Assembly: GCF_026340975.1 (NCBI RefSeq)
Contig: NZ_JAPEOS010000001.1
Coordinates: 4,745,001 to 4,809,000, forward strand
Length of the DNA stretch: 64,000 nucleotides
Source of the DNA: Streptomyces sp. NBC_01214
GTDB taxonomy: Bacteria; Actinomycetota; Actinomycetes; Streptomycetales; Streptomycetaceae
Direction of reading: 5' to 3'
Shown: positions 51,581 through 60,432 of the stretch, one piece after another
How positions within the stretch are numbered: position 1 is the first letter of the stretch
How the letters are laid out: each line of letters begins with the position of its first letter
The notes under the pieces: model-generated
The model's database searches: none
What the model was told of the DNA's origin: nothing
Seen by the model: only the letters and a program-made list of their open reading frames with translations
Program-made: the position numbers and the translations under genes

Positions 51581-52135
51581 GTGGGAGAGATCGATGACGC
51601 CATCGTTCGCGCCGACCAGGAGGCCTTCACCAAAGCCCCGCCCAAGACCTTGAAGGGCAGGATCAACTTCCTGGTCAGACAGCTGAAGTCGACCAAGGCC
51701 GTCGCCGCGGAGCTCGGGGTCAGCCAGCGGTCGGTGGAGCGCTACCGCAAGGGCGACCGCAAGACCCCGCCCCAGCGCGTCGCGGACCGCATCGACACAG
51801 CTGTACGCGCCCGCTGGCAGCCCGTGGTGCGCGGCCGCCGCCGCAAGCAGGCGGCAGCCAGCACCGGGATCACGGTCGAGACGCGGGCCCGGTTCGGCTA
51901 CACCGCACCCGTAGGCACCACCGACGACGGCCGGGTGCGCCGCCTCACCGTCCACCTCCCCGCCGCCTACGCCCAGCGCCTCTTCGACGCCCGCGCCCAG
52001 GGAGCCGACGACCGCGCGCTGCGGGCGATCGTTGCCGAGGGACTCCAGGAGATCTACTTCAAGGACGGCGGAACCCGAGCCGAACAGCTCCGGGTCGAGT
52101 TCACCGACATCGACTACTTCGACGTCTCCTTCTGA
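51581..52135 (+). CDS. tpg: telomere terminal protein Tpg
   Basis: 184 aa, the usual length of Tpg. GTG start with AAGGAG at 51565-51570. An N-terminal HTH (INFLVRQLKSTKAVAAELGV, then SQRSVERYRKGD) is followed by ARWQPVVRGRRRKQAA, the amphiphilic middle part (VETRARFGYTAPVGTTDDGR), and the diagnostic C-terminus EGLQEIYFKDGGTRAEQLRV with EFTDIDYF. Tpg becomes covalently bound to the 5' ends of linear Streptomyces DNA and primes end patching. Its presence with tap implies that the replicon is linear. Confidence 0.95.
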   Translation: MGEIDDAIVRADQEAFTKAPPKTLKGRINFLVRQLKSTKAVAAELGVSQRSVERYRKGDRKTPPQRVADRIDTAVRARWQPVVRGRRRKQAAASTGITVETRARFGYTAPVGTTDDGRVRRLTVHLPAAYAQRLFDARAQGADDRALRAIVAEGLQEIYFKDGGTRAEQLRVEFTDIDYFDVSF

Positions 52136-52150
52136 CCCCCGCCGCGGGGG
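52135..52150 (+). terminator. short GC hairpin after tpg
   Basis: CCCCC (52136-52140) and GGGGG (52146-52150) around GCCGC, immediately after the tpg stop. Confidence 0.4.
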
Positions 52151-52228
52151 CAGGACCGGTCGCCGTCACGCGTCTCCGGCCCCTGGCATGCTGGGGCAAC
52201 CGTGATCAGCAACGGTCAGGAGAAGATG

Positions 52229-52630
52229 ATGGGCACGTGGGGGACCGGACCGTTCGACAGCGATATCGCAGGTGACTTCACCGATCGGCTCCGCGGGCTC
52301 CCTCCGCAACGGCTCGTCAGTGCGCTTGAGGAGGCACTCCGACGAGTCGCCGATTCCGGTCCTCGTGTCGATGGCGGAGACGGCGCCGAGGCGGTAGCTG
52401 CCGCCGCCCTGGTAGCCGCTCAGATTCCAGGCAGTGACCTTGTGATCGACCCCGACGACAGGCCGGACGAACCACTTCCGGGCGTGCCGGACGCACTGCG
52501 CGGCCTCGCGAGCGAAGCACTGCACCGAGTCCTCGAAGAGGGGTCCGAGTTGGCGAGCGGCTGGGTGGACACCAACGAGGCGGACCAATGGAGCCGAGGA
52601 GTGCGGTCCATCCTCCGTGCGCTCGGCTGA
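52229..52630 (+). CDS. DUF4259 family protein
   Basis: 133 aa. The opening MGTWGTGPFDSDIAGDFTDR is the hallmark of DUF4259. A helix-rich body with EAVAAAALVAAQIPG follows, ending with the DQWSRGVRSILRAL block. ATG 52229 is preferred because AGGAG (52218-52222) is 6 nt away; ATG 52226 would be too close. Function of DUF4259 is not established. It stands alone after tpg. Confidence 0.8.
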   Translation: MGTWGTGPFDSDIAGDFTDRLRGLPPQRLVSALEEALRRVADSGPRVDGGDGAEAVAAAALVAAQIPGSDLVIDPDDRPDEPLPGVPDALRGLASEALHRVLEEGSELASGWVDTNEADQWSRGVRSILRALG

Positions 52631-52894
52631 CGACGTTCAACTCGGTACCCGGCGTGACTGCTTCACGGAACCTGATCCAGAACCTGGTCCAGAATCTGAG
52701 CCAGACCCGAGTCATGACGGTACTGCCGACGGCCCTGCCTGCCCGAGCCCTGGCAGCCTCAAGTGTTGTTCCAAAGGCGTACGAGCGCCGAGCGTATTGC
52801 TACTCCAGCAGCTTTCACCGGGTGCAGTAGCTTGCCAAACACCCCCTGGGAACGACCAGCTGCCGCGCCGTGCAGGACAACCGGAGGATCGCCC

Positions 52895-53652
52895 ATGCCC
52901 CGAGAGGCGCCGTACCTCGCAGTGGCCGACGTGCTGCGCGCACGGATTCTCGCGGGGGAGTGGGAGATCGGGGAGCGCCTGCCGTCCCGGAGGCGACTCG
53001 CCATCGAGTACGGGGTCGGACGCAACGTCATGCAGAGGGCCATGGACCGTTTGATCACCGACGGCCTCCTCGAAGGACGTGCCGGATCGGGCACCTACGT
53101 CCGCATGCCGCGAGAGCGCCTCCGGTTGGTCCGCTCGCGACACCACGAACGCAGGGACGGCTCCCGCCCCTGGCCGGACAGGAAGGAGCGGGGCAGGGCC
53201 GACGCCTGGGATGCACACAGCCAGGTGCGCGTCCCCGCCCCCGAGGCAATCGCCGAGCGGCTTGCCATCAGCCCAGGGAACCTTTGCGTCAACACGCACT
53301 ACGAGTTCCTCGCCGACGGGCAACCCGTCCAGCTTTCCGCATCCTGGGAGCCGATGGCCATCACGGACGGAACACCGATCGTGCTGCCCGAGATGGGCCC
53401 CCTGGCGGGAAGGGAGTGGTTGAGCGCATGCGCTCCATCGGCGTGGTCATCTCCACCGTGGTCGAAGTGCCACGCCCGGCCCGTGCCACCCAAGTGCAGG
53501 CGAATCTCCTGGGGATCAGCGTGGGGGACCTCGTGCTCCAGATCGAGCGGACCATCTTCGACACGGACGGACGTCCGGTCGAAACGGCCGACATGGTCAT
53601 TCCGGACGCGCGTCGCGAAGTGGTCTACGAATTCGGAGTCGACCGCCCGTAG
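52895..53652 (+). pseudogene. GntR/HutC-family regulator with a single frameshift
   Basis: The ATG has GGAGG 7 nt upstream. The N-terminal winged helix is intact (YLAVADVLRARILAGEWEIG, then ERLPSRRRLAIEYGVGRNVM and GLLEGRAGSGTYVR). The UTRA ligand domain is in frame through LCVNTHYEFLADGQPVQL to EMGPLAG near 53400. There one base is missing and the remainder continues in another frame: GKGVVERMRSIGVVISTVVE ... GDLVLQIERTIFDTDGRPVE. The repaired protein would be ~252 aa. A recent mutation or a sequencing error are equally possible. It may have controlled the adjacent MFS gene. Confidence 0.75.
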
Positions 53653-53702
53653 CCGTTGAAGGCATCGGAGAGACGTCACACATTCGACAGTAGGGCACTG
53701 GA

Positions 53703-54749
53703 ATGTCAACACCCTCCCGGATCGACCTCTTGCACGATCGGGACTTCGGACGATTATTCGCCGCCACTGCGCTCGGTCAACTGGGCGACCGCATCATCTT
53801 CCTGGCCCTGCCGCTGGTTGCCATCGCGGCATTGCACACCGACGCGCTCCAGGTCGGAGCACTGACCGCGGTGACCACGGCAGGATCGCTCCTGGTCGGG
53901 CGCGGCAACCTCGTGGAAGGAAACTCGAAGCTGTCGGCAATGCGCTCGGCGGCCAGTATCAGCGGGCCGGCGTTGGCCGGGCCACTGGTCGGCCTGGCAG
54001 GACCCCCTGCAACGCTGTTGATGAGTTCGGCGGGGATGGCCATGTCGGGGTTGCTCGCGCTCACCATCCGGAAACGCGAACAGAAGCCGGAGCCGAGTGA
54101 GAGCCCTCAATTGGGTCGAGAAATCAAGGAGGGGCTGAAGTTCCTCGTCAAGCATCCCGTCCTGCGTGCAACCGTGTTGGGGGATGCGATATTCAACCTC
54201 TTCCTGGTCATGTATCAAACCATGTTGCTGGTCTTTCTGGAGCGGGAGATAGGACTCCGCCCCTCCGGCATCGGCCTCGTTCTGTCGGGAATGGGTTGCG
54301 GTGCCTTGCTGGGTGCACTGTTGGCAACCAGGGCCTCGAAGCGGGTCGGGCACGGTCCGGTCATCTGGCTCGCGCCACTCGCCACCTGTCCGTTGACCGT
54401 CCTCATGCCGGTCGCGCGCACGGGTTGGAGCGTGTACGTGGCTGCGCTCGGACTCGCGGCCCTTTCGCTGGGCGGGGTCGTTCGTGTGGTGGCTCAATCG
54501 AGCGTCCAGCAGGCCCTGACGCCAGATCGACTCCTGGCCCGGACGGGCGCAACGGCCCGGTTCGTCGCCTGCGGCGGCATCCCCCTGGGCGGGCTTTTGG
54601 GCGGGGCCTCGGGCTCTGTGTTCGGGGCGACAGCCACCCTGTGGATCGGTGCAGCCGGTATGACGCTGAGCGTCCTTCCGAACTTCCTGTCACCGCTTCG
54701 AACGCTTCGAACACTACCCACGGGCAAGGCCCCCGAGTTCGCACGCTGA
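53703..54749 (+). CDS. MFS transporter with an in-frame internal deletion
   Basis: 348 aa against ~410-420 for relatives of the MFS_3 type. The N-terminus (FGRLFAATALGQLGDRIIFL, then ALPLVAIAALHTDALQVGAL) and the region from NLVEGNSKLSAMRSAASISG to the end are normal. At ~53898 SLLVG runs directly into RGNLVEGN. The segment that normally holds the cytoplasmic loop (GxxxDRxxRR) and membrane helices 3 and 4, about 60-65 residues, is gone. The reading frame is kept, but without motif A the pump is unlikely to work. The flanking GntR gene is also damaged. Confidence 0.7.
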   Translation: MSTPSRIDLLHDRDFGRLFAATALGQLGDRIIFLALPLVAIAALHTDALQVGALTAVTTAGSLLVGRGNLVEGNSKLSAMRSAASISGPALAGPLVGLAGPPATLLMSSAGMAMSGLLALTIRKREQKPEPSESPQLGREIKEGLKFLVKHPVLRATVLGDAIFNLFLVMYQTMLLVFLEREIGLRPSGIGLVLSGMGCGALLGALLATRASKRVGHGPVIWLAPLATCPLTVLMPVARTGWSVYVAALGLAALSLGGVVRVVAQSSVQQALTPDRLLARTGATARFVACGGIPLGGLLGGASGSVFGATATLWIGAAGMTLSVLPNFLSPLRTLRTLPTGKAPEFAR

Positions 54750-54800
54750 GGCACAAGCCCCATCGGCCTCCTCGACCCGCTCAGCAGGGCCGCCGCCGCC

Positions 54801-54827
54801 ACCTTCTTTCCTCTCCGGAAAGAAGGT
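54801..54827. promoter_or_regulatory. inverted repeat 1 upstream of the membrane-protein/winged-helix operon
   Basis: ACCTTCTTTCC and GGAAAGAAGGT, perfect 11-bp arms with a 5-nt centre. It shares the CTTTC...GAAAG core with the repeat immediately downstream, so it is probably an operator rather than only a terminator for the MFS gene. Confidence 0.55.
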
Positions 54828-54829
54828 GG

Positions 54830-54850
54830 TACTTTCCTCACGAGAAAGTA
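54830..54850. promoter_or_regulatory. inverted repeat 2, probable operator
   Basis: TACTTTC-ctcacga-GAAAGTA, perfect 7-bp arms, 32 bp before the membrane-protein ATG. Two such sites 2-3 bp apart suggest cooperative binding by the winged-helix protein encoded in the same operon. Confidence 0.6.
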
Positions 54851-54881
54851 CATGGAAGATCGATGACCAGGAACGCCAACC

Positions 54882-55334
54882 ATGACCGCTTACGACGCCC
54901 AGACCGCCCTCAACGCCATACATCACCGTCAGGAGCAGACGCTCGACGCATACGTGCGCCACGCCCACTCCCGCCCCTACCTGATCATTTCGGCGCTGGG
55001 CCTGTTCGCCGTGTGCTCGTCCTTCGATCTCCCGAGCCCCTGGAAGGCCGCCGCGATCCTGGCCGGGAACGCCCTGACCCTGGGAGGACTCTTCGTGCAC
55101 CAACGCAGGGCCCCCGTCCGCCGGAAGACCGCCGGCTCGGAGGCGCTGTTCTACGCGGCCATAGGAGTGCTCCTTCTCGCGCTCTTCTGGACGGTGGCCA
55201 TCGCCGCCCACTTCCTCGGCCTGCCGGCACGACACACCATCGCCGCAGCCGTCACCGCCCTGACCGTCATGGTCGCCTCATACGTGCTGCGCCCGGTCGT
55301 CGAGACCATCATCCGCAGGAACGGCCACGCCTGA
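54882..55334 (+). CDS. small integral membrane protein, 150 aa
   Basis: Four hydrophobic segments are visible: YLIISALGLFAVCSSF, WKAAAILAGNALTLGGLFV, EALFYAAIGVLLLALFWTVA and TIAAAVTALTVMVASYVL. The soluble N-terminus has TAYDAQTALNAIHHRQEQTL. The family is common in Streptomyces next to a winged-helix regulator, but no activity is known to me. The stop overlaps the start of the regulator by one base, so the two are translationally coupled. It is likely repressed through the twin inverted repeats upstream. Confidence 0.7.
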   Translation: MTAYDAQTALNAIHHRQEQTLDAYVRHAHSRPYLIISALGLFAVCSSFDLPSPWKAAAILAGNALTLGGLFVHQRRAPVRRKTAGSEALFYAAIGVLLLALFWTVAIAAHFLGLPARHTIAAAVTALTVMVASYVLRPVVETIIRRNGHA

Positions 55335-55636
55335 TGGATCCGGACTTCGACGAGTTCCTGCACGTCCCGGCGCGACTCTCGGTGGTCGCGCTCCTGGCTC
55401 CGGCCGACTGGGTGGAGTTCGGATTCGTCCGGGATGCGGTGGGCACCAGCGACTCGGCGCTGTCCAAGCAGGCCGCCGCGTTGGCAGACGCCGGGTACGT
55501 CGAGGTCCGAAAAACACGGAACCGCACGGGACGGCAGACCCACCTCCGCCTCACCCCGCACGGGCGCCAGGCATTCCAGCGGCACGCCTCGGCGCTGGCG
55601 CGGATCGTGGCGGCAGCGCGCAACATCCCGGAGTAG
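55334..55636 (+). CDS. winged-helix transcriptional regulator (HTH_34 type)
   Basis: 100 aa, ATG overlapping the upstream TGA. It has the compact MarR-like single domain: FDEFLHVPARLSVVALLAPA, then the recognition region AVGTSDSALSKQAAALADAG and the wing VRKTRNRTGRQTHLRLTPHG. Family members usually autoregulate an operon with a membrane protein, as here, and the CTTTC/GAAAG repeats at 54801-54850 are the obvious target. Confidence 0.8.
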   Translation: MDPDFDEFLHVPARLSVVALLAPADWVEFGFVRDAVGTSDSALSKQAAALADAGYVEVRKTRNRTGRQTHLRLTPHGRQAFQRHASALARIVAAARNIPE

Positions 55637-56120
55637 CCGGAAGGGTCGCACCTGGCGACGCGGACAAGACCGACGCGCCCGGACGGCCAGGGCGGCCCGG
55701 ACGGCCCGGACGGCCCGCGAGTTCGTGGGCCGTGGACGGCCTTGAGGAAGTCGCGCTCGCCCAGCGGTCGATAGGCCCACTCGGTGACGGCGAGCGCTGC
55801 TGGCCCGGCGACCTCCTCGGCCGTCAGCTGGTCCGCGCGGCATGCCGGCACCCTCGCCCCTACCGCACCGCGCTACGACCTCATCGATGAGCCCGATGCG
55901 CCGCCGTGAGCCACCGGGGCTGCACCGCAGCCGGTACAACCGCTACGGCCGCTCACGCAAATGCCGCGGAGCGGCGGTGTCCGCGAGGCCGCCAGACAGT
56001 CAGCAGGATGTGCCGCCCCCCGGTAACCAGACGCCCAACTACCCATCGGGACCTGGCAGATCGCACCACCCCTGCGACGGTTAACATCGTGGCTTCCCCC
56101 CCCATGTAGTCGGAGCCCCC
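55637..56120. other. spacer with relict-like sequence
   Basis: The minus strand at ~55719-55860 reads TAEEVAGPAALAVTEWAYRP followed by LGERDFLKAVHGP, which looks like a piece of a real protein that I cannot name. A GC tandem (CGGCCCGGA units) occupies 55677-55722. No complete gene. Confidence 0.4.
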
Positions 56121-57098
56121 ATGAACCACACCCCTGACTTCTCCCTCTCCCGCCGCGGCCTCATACGCGCCAGTGTCGGCGCCTTGCTCGCCGCGCTCGG
56201 GCTCGGCGCCGGCGCTCAGACCGCTTCGGCTGACGTGACCGTGACCAAGCGGTTCGATCTCACGGAGCCGTCGTACGACCTGTTCCGGTCCAAGGACACG
56301 CACGGTGCACGCGTCCAGCAGAGCTTCGCCTTCGACTGGGTGAACAAGTTCCTGTTCGTGGCAACCAAGCGGAGCGGAAGCGACGAGTCCGACGGCGACC
56401 TGTGCATCAACAAGATGGACTTCGACGGGAACTACCTCTCGTACATGCACCTCAACGGCTTCGGCCACGGCGTCGCCTTCGCCGCGCTGCCGAGCGGTTC
56501 CGGCACCGAGCTGTGGATCGAGTGCGACGCGAACACCAACGGGTACGGCACCGCGCTCGCCCCCATCCGTTACACCGCCAACGCCACCCTGGCCTCGCCG
56601 GCTGCCGCGGCCGCCTACCGGCCGATCTCCGGAGCCACCGAGTACACCTGCTCCGTCGACCCGGTCTACCGGCGCATGATCGTTCGCTACCACACCAGCG
56701 CCGGCAAGCGCATCGCCGTGTACCCCCTCTCCGCCTTCGAGACGCGCAACTTCGGCTCCCCGCTGGTCGACTTCAAGCAGCCGACGATCTCCGGCACCCC
56801 ACAGGGCTACACCCTCTACGGCTCGTACATGTACTACCTGACGGGTGACGCGTACCCCGGCGACGGCACCCCCACCGGCGACGGCAACACCCACATCACC
56901 ACCATCGACATCAACACGGGCACCGTGACGCAGGGTCCCGTCCTCACCAAGGCCGGCTCCACCCTCCACCACCGCGAGCCCGAGGGCCTGGCGATCTACC
57001 GCACCGACGCCGGCGAGGCCCGACTCTTCATCGGCTTCGCCACCGGCGTGGAAGACCACCGACGCTCCAGCATCTTCTACAAGAACGCGCTGGTCTGA
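56121..57098 (+). CDS. Tat-exported P68 RBP/TAGP-type beta-propeller protein
   Basis: 325 aa. A twin-arginine signal (SLSRRGLIRASVGALLAALG) with cleavage near ASA shows export of a folded protein. The mature part (VQQSFAFDWVNKFLFVATKR; GDLCINKMDFDGNYLSYMHL; FGHGVAFAALPSG) matches the propeller-like domain shared by phage P68 receptor-binding proteins and proteins loosely called 'teichoic acid biosynthesis protein C'. Extracellular surface or polymer binding is likely; catalysis is not shown. A terminator hairpin follows. Confidence 0.75.
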   Translation: MNHTPDFSLSRRGLIRASVGALLAALGLGAGAQTASADVTVTKRFDLTEPSYDLFRSKDTHGARVQQSFAFDWVNKFLFVATKRSGSDESDGDLCINKMDFDGNYLSYMHLNGFGHGVAFAALPSGSGTELWIECDANTNGYGTALAPIRYTANATLASPAAAAAYRPISGATEYTCSVDPVYRRMIVRYHTSAGKRIAVYPLSAFETRNFGSPLVDFKQPTISGTPQGYTLYGSYMYYLTGDAYPGDGTPTGDGNTHITTIDINTGTVTQGPVLTKAGSTLHHREPEGLAIYRTDAGEARLFIGFATGVEDHRRSSIFYKNALV

Positions 57099-57107
57099 TC
57101 CATGTCC

Positions 57108-57146
57108 GCCCGGCGGCCCCGCGGCCCCCGCCGTCCGCCGCCGGGC
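57108..57146 (+). terminator. hairpin after the Tat-exported protein
   Basis: GCCCGGCGG and CCGCCGGGC, perfect 9-bp arms separated by 21 nt, beginning 10 nt after the stop. Confidence 0.5.
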
Positions 57147-57319
57147 ACCGACCCCGGGCCAGAGTTCCCCGACGCCCGGCAACCGTCCGAATCGCCGCCG
57201 CCGCACCTGACGCCGTACGAGCCCCCTCGACGCGGCGCCCTGACCGGGCGCTATTGTCCCTCTGCCGGGCCCGACCCGGCTCATGGAACGCGGGCTCCGC
57301 GGGGAGGGCAGGCACAACG

Positions 57320-58228
57320 GTGGGCGACGACGACAAGACGGTGCAGAGGCTGGACCTGGACGTCGACGAGCGGTCGTTGTCCCACCTGGGCTGGCGGATC
57401 GACGAGATCGAGGCGCGCCTGATCACCACGACCTACGGGGAGTGGGAGCACCACCAGGAGATCGCGCTCTCCGCAACCGCCCGGTTCCGGGGGGAGGACT
57501 GGTCCGATCGCTTCGGCCGCGGTGACTACGCCCCCGCCCTCCTGCTCGAAATCGGCCGCACGGGCTCGCCCACCCCACCCCAGTACAAGCGGCTCGTGAT
57601 GGAGACCGTGCCGAAGGTGTCCGAGCGGCCCTGGCGCATCTCCGAGACGAGCAGCTCGTGGGAGCGCGAGAGCCCCCTCGCGCCCGAGGAGATCACCTTG
57701 CGGATCACCGCCCTCGACGTGGAGGAGATCGAGTCCGACTTCGACCTCGCGCCCGAGAAGCACACGGTGCTCCCGATCGAGGTGATCGACGAATCGACAC
57801 AGACCAGCGCAGTACGGCTCACGGTCACCACGAGCAGCGCCAATGTCCTGCACGACCCGTGGGACAGCCGGCTGCGCGTGCACCTCGCCGGCAGCGCCGA
57901 ATGTGGCGCTCCCGAGGAGTTGCTCGCCGTCCACCTTGCCGAGCACGACTGGCGCGACCAGGACTCGACGCTCGAGGACGTGTGCCCCTTCGAGGTGAGA
58001 CTGCCCGGACTGGTCGTCGAGGTCCTGGAGGAAGGGGGATCCCTGCTCCGTGAGATGGAGATCAGCTTCTACGGCAGCATCCCCGTGGGTGAGGCGGGCG
58101 AGCCGCCCGCGCGCAGGCCCCGCTGGATAGCCGACGCCATTTACGACCTCCCCTATGTCGCCCCTGAGCACACCGCCCGTGAGCCCGCGCGCGTCATCGT
58201 CCGGATCGTGGACGACGATGACCTGTGA
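57320..58228 (+). CDS. conserved hypothetical protein, 302 aa
   Basis: The GTG start gives MGDDDKTVQRLDLDVDERSL; GGGGAGGG at 57301-57308 may act as ribosome site. The product is acidic, soluble and beta-rich (WEHHQEIALSATARFRGEDW; CPFEVRLPGLVVEVLEEGGS). There is no signal peptide, Cys motif or known catalytic motif. I do not recognise the family. The upstream gene ends before a terminator, so it is probably transcribed alone. Confidence 0.6.
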   Translation: MGDDDKTVQRLDLDVDERSLSHLGWRIDEIEARLITTTYGEWEHHQEIALSATARFRGEDWSDRFGRGDYAPALLLEIGRTGSPTPPQYKRLVMETVPKVSERPWRISETSSSWERESPLAPEEITLRITALDVEEIESDFDLAPEKHTVLPIEVIDESTQTSAVRLTVTTSSANVLHDPWDSRLRVHLAGSAECGAPEELLAVHLAEHDWRDQDSTLEDVCPFEVRLPGLVVEVLEEGGSLLREMEISFYGSIPVGEAGEPPARRPRWIADAIYDLPYVAPEHTAREPARVIVRIVDDDDL

Positions 58229-58374
58229 GGAGTCGTCCGGGACCGGGCAGCCCACAGAACACCCTCGCCCGCCGGGCACGTTCCGCCCCGGGGCAGGGCC
58301 CCGGATGGATCGGGTGACGCCGGATCAGCAGGCCGGGACCCGGCGGGGGAGTGCGGCCCGGCACCGGGGACCGA

Positions 58375-58581
58375 TCATGTGATCGGCTGCGTGGTTCCGT
58401 CAGGCAGCGCGCAGGTTTCGTTGGCGTAGGGCCGTGCCGTGATCTGCCCGCCCGCAGCCGTGCACTCGTCCCGGGTGATGTTCGGAGACGACGCGGCCTC
58501 AGCGCTGACCGCACCGACGGCGCTCGCGCCGGCAAGGGTCGCCGCGGCCAGGGCGAGGCCCAGGATTCTTCGCATCCGCAT
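58375..58581 (-). CDS. small secreted protein, 68 aa
   Basis: Start ATG 58581 has GAGGAGGA just upstream. Signal peptide MRMRRILGLALAAATLAGAS with cleavage near AEA leaves a ~40-residue mature peptide with two Cys (RDECTAAGG and NETCALPDG), likely one disulfide. The pattern fits the many small secreted actinobacterial proteins of unknown role. Confidence 0.7.
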   Translation of the reverse strand: MRMRRILGLALAAATLAGASAVGAVSAEAASSPNITRDECTAAGGQITARPYANETCALPDGTTQPIT

Positions 58582-58649
58582 GACGTCCTCCTCTCAGGCG
58601 CCTCCCTTCGGCCTGCGGGAGGGACAAGCCTTAGGACGAGGGCGCCCTC

Positions 58650-58829
58650 CTATTCAGCATGGGCGCTCCACACGGGGCCCGCAGCTCGACGCCGCCGGCC
58701 CGCCAGCGGGGCCTGCGCGAGCCCGGTATGGGTCTGCTGGATCTGCTGGATTTGCTGCCATGCCCTTTCGAGTGCGATCAGGTCCTCGGGGAAGCGGAAC
58801 GGTGGTCTCACATCCAAAAGGAAACGCAT
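58650..58829 (-). CDS. short hypothetical protein, possibly IS-truncated
   Basis: 59 aa from ATG 58829: MRFLLDVRPPFRFPEDLIAL, then ERAWQQIQQIQQTHTG and a basic tail. It looks genuinely coding, with a Gln/Ile-rich helix. No ribosome site is visible because the IS110 relict begins right at its start, so the promoter or 5' end may have been replaced by the insertion. No family recognised. Confidence 0.35.
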   Translation of the reverse strand: MRFLLDVRPPFRFPEDLIALERAWQQIQQIQQTHTGLAQAPLAGRRRRAAGPVWSAHAE

Positions 58830-59625
58830 GTGCGACACGACGGCCCGGCCGCCAGACCCACCACCACTGCGTCGCCATCGACCAGGACGGCACCAAAGAC
58901 GTCCTTGCCCTGAGGGATCACGTCACCTGGGCCGTCGACATGGCCGGCGGCGAGCCCGCACTCCTCCTGGCCCTGTTCACGGGCCACGACCAGGACCTCC
59001 TCTACATTCCCGGCCAGGTCGTGAACCGAGCCAGCGACGGATACCGCGGCGAGGGTAAGACCGACGCCCGCGACGGCCTCGTGATCGCAGACCAGGCCCG
59101 CATCCGCCGCGATCTCAAGCCGATGCGGCCCACCGACGAAGCCACCATCGAGCTGAAGGTCCTCACCAGCCGCCGCACGGACCTCGTCCGTGACCGGCCC
59201 CGGGCCATCAACCGCCCGCGCTCTATGCTGACCGGCGTGCTTTCCGCCCGACTGGCCCGCTGGCTCCGCGCTCGCGGCGTCCGCACCCCGGCGGAGCTCG
59301 CAGCGACGGCGGTCGAGGCTGCCGAACAGCAGGACACCGCGGTACCCGGCGAGGCGGTCATCGCCCAGCTGGTGCGGCCCCTCGCTGCCGACGTGCGGGT
59401 GTTGCACGAGAAGGTCGCGGAGGTCGACCGCTGATCGAGGACCGCTTCCGCGCCCACGACCTCGCCGAGATCATCACGAGCGTGCCCGGCATCGGACCGT
59501 TCCTCGGCGCCGAGTTCCCCGCCAGCGTGGGCAGTGACCTCGCCTTCCCCGCGACCCCGGACCGACCAACCCCCGCCACTACCACCGCGGCCTCCAGCGC
59601 GTCTTCTCCACGTCCTCTAGGCCCC
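58826..59625 (+). mobile_element. IS110-family transposase pseudogene
   Basis: DEDD-type IS110 transposase: CVAIDQDGTKDVLAL, HVTWAVDMAGGEPALLLALF, DLLYIPGQVVNRASDGYRGE then GKTDARDGLVIADQARIRRD, and TSRRTDLVRDRPRAINRPRS. A central block is deleted between LTGVLSARLA and RWLRARGVRTPAEL. A TGA at 59432 interrupts it, after which LIEDRFRAHDLAEIITSVPG then IGPFLGAEF continues and decays. Inactive. Confidence 0.75.
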
Positions 59626-59704
59626 GATCCGAGAGCGAAAGGAGTAGGCGGGCACATTCGCCGTTCTCTGACGTTTTCCATGGATCCCAAATCCTCGTCG
59701 GCGC

Positions 59705-60214
59705 TCAGGCCGACAGCGGGGAAGGGGTCATGTCGTACTCATCGACGTCCAGAAACGCGCCGGTAGCGGCAAGAAAAGCGATTGCTTCGCGGTCGAGCGC
59801 CCAGCCGAAGAGGTTGTGCTCCCTATCCTGAGGCTGCCCGGCCTCGTCCTGCCGCTCGTCGTCGTTGAAGTAGCGCACGACCTCCAGCCGGGCGTCGAGG
59901 CCCGGCTCTTCTTCGTCGTCTGCACTGTTGTATTGCTTCATGAGCTCGGCTATGCGGTCGGTCTGTGGCCGGAGACGGCCCAGGACGTGCGCGATCTGTT
60001 CGTCTACGCACAGTCCCGGTTCCCTGCACACGACCTTCCAGACCTGACAGAACGGATTCGCCGGGTCAAGAGGGAGAAGGCGCGGGTTGACCACTTTCGT
60101 CTCATCAGGCTCGATACCCAGCACATCAGTTATCTCCTGCGCGGTAATGCGGCGGCTGGACAGAGCGAAGTAGACGTACTGGTGGAGAGGCATCCCCGGA
60201 GAATACGCGTTCAC
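59705..60214 (-). CDS. DUF4279 family protein
   Basis: 169 aa from GTG 60214; ATG 60193 (MPLHQYVYFAL) may be the real start. YVYFALSSRRITAQEITDVL, then GIEPDETKVVNPR, and CVDEQIAHVLGRLRPQTDRI are the conserved DUF4279 blocks, as is the late FGWALDREAIAFLAATGAFL. Members occur in contact-dependent toxin/immunity settings and elsewhere, with no proven activity. No toxin gene is next to it here. Confidence 0.72.
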   Translation of the reverse strand: MNAYSPGMPLHQYVYFALSSRRITAQEITDVLGIEPDETKVVNPRLLPLDPANPFCQVWKVVCREPGLCVDEQIAHVLGRLRPQTDRIAELMKQYNSADDEEEPGLDARLEVVRYFNDDERQDEAGQPQDREHNLFGWALDREAIAFLAATGAFLDVDEYDMTPSPLSA

Positions 60215-60388
60215 CCTTCACCCCCCACTCGCGTGACTGTGAGTGAGTTCCGACGTTGACCTCTCCCTTGGGAAGCCCCCGTGAACGCTGATGTTCGCCC
60301 CTGGCAATTCCGGCTACGCCGAGCCGAGTTGGCCGGCCCACGGGACGCGAGGCGTCGAAGGGGCGCCCGATCGGGGCCTACGTGGCGT

Positions 60389-60406
60389 TGTCAGAGGTGT
60401 CTGACA
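60389..60406. promoter_or_regulatory. 18-bp inverted repeat, candidate operator
   Basis: TGTCAGA-ggtg-TCTGACA, perfect 7-bp arms, 26 bp before the likely start of the DUF1963-like gene. Confidence 0.45.
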
Positions 60407-60432
60407 GGGTTCGCCCTGTGAATGAGCAGGCG

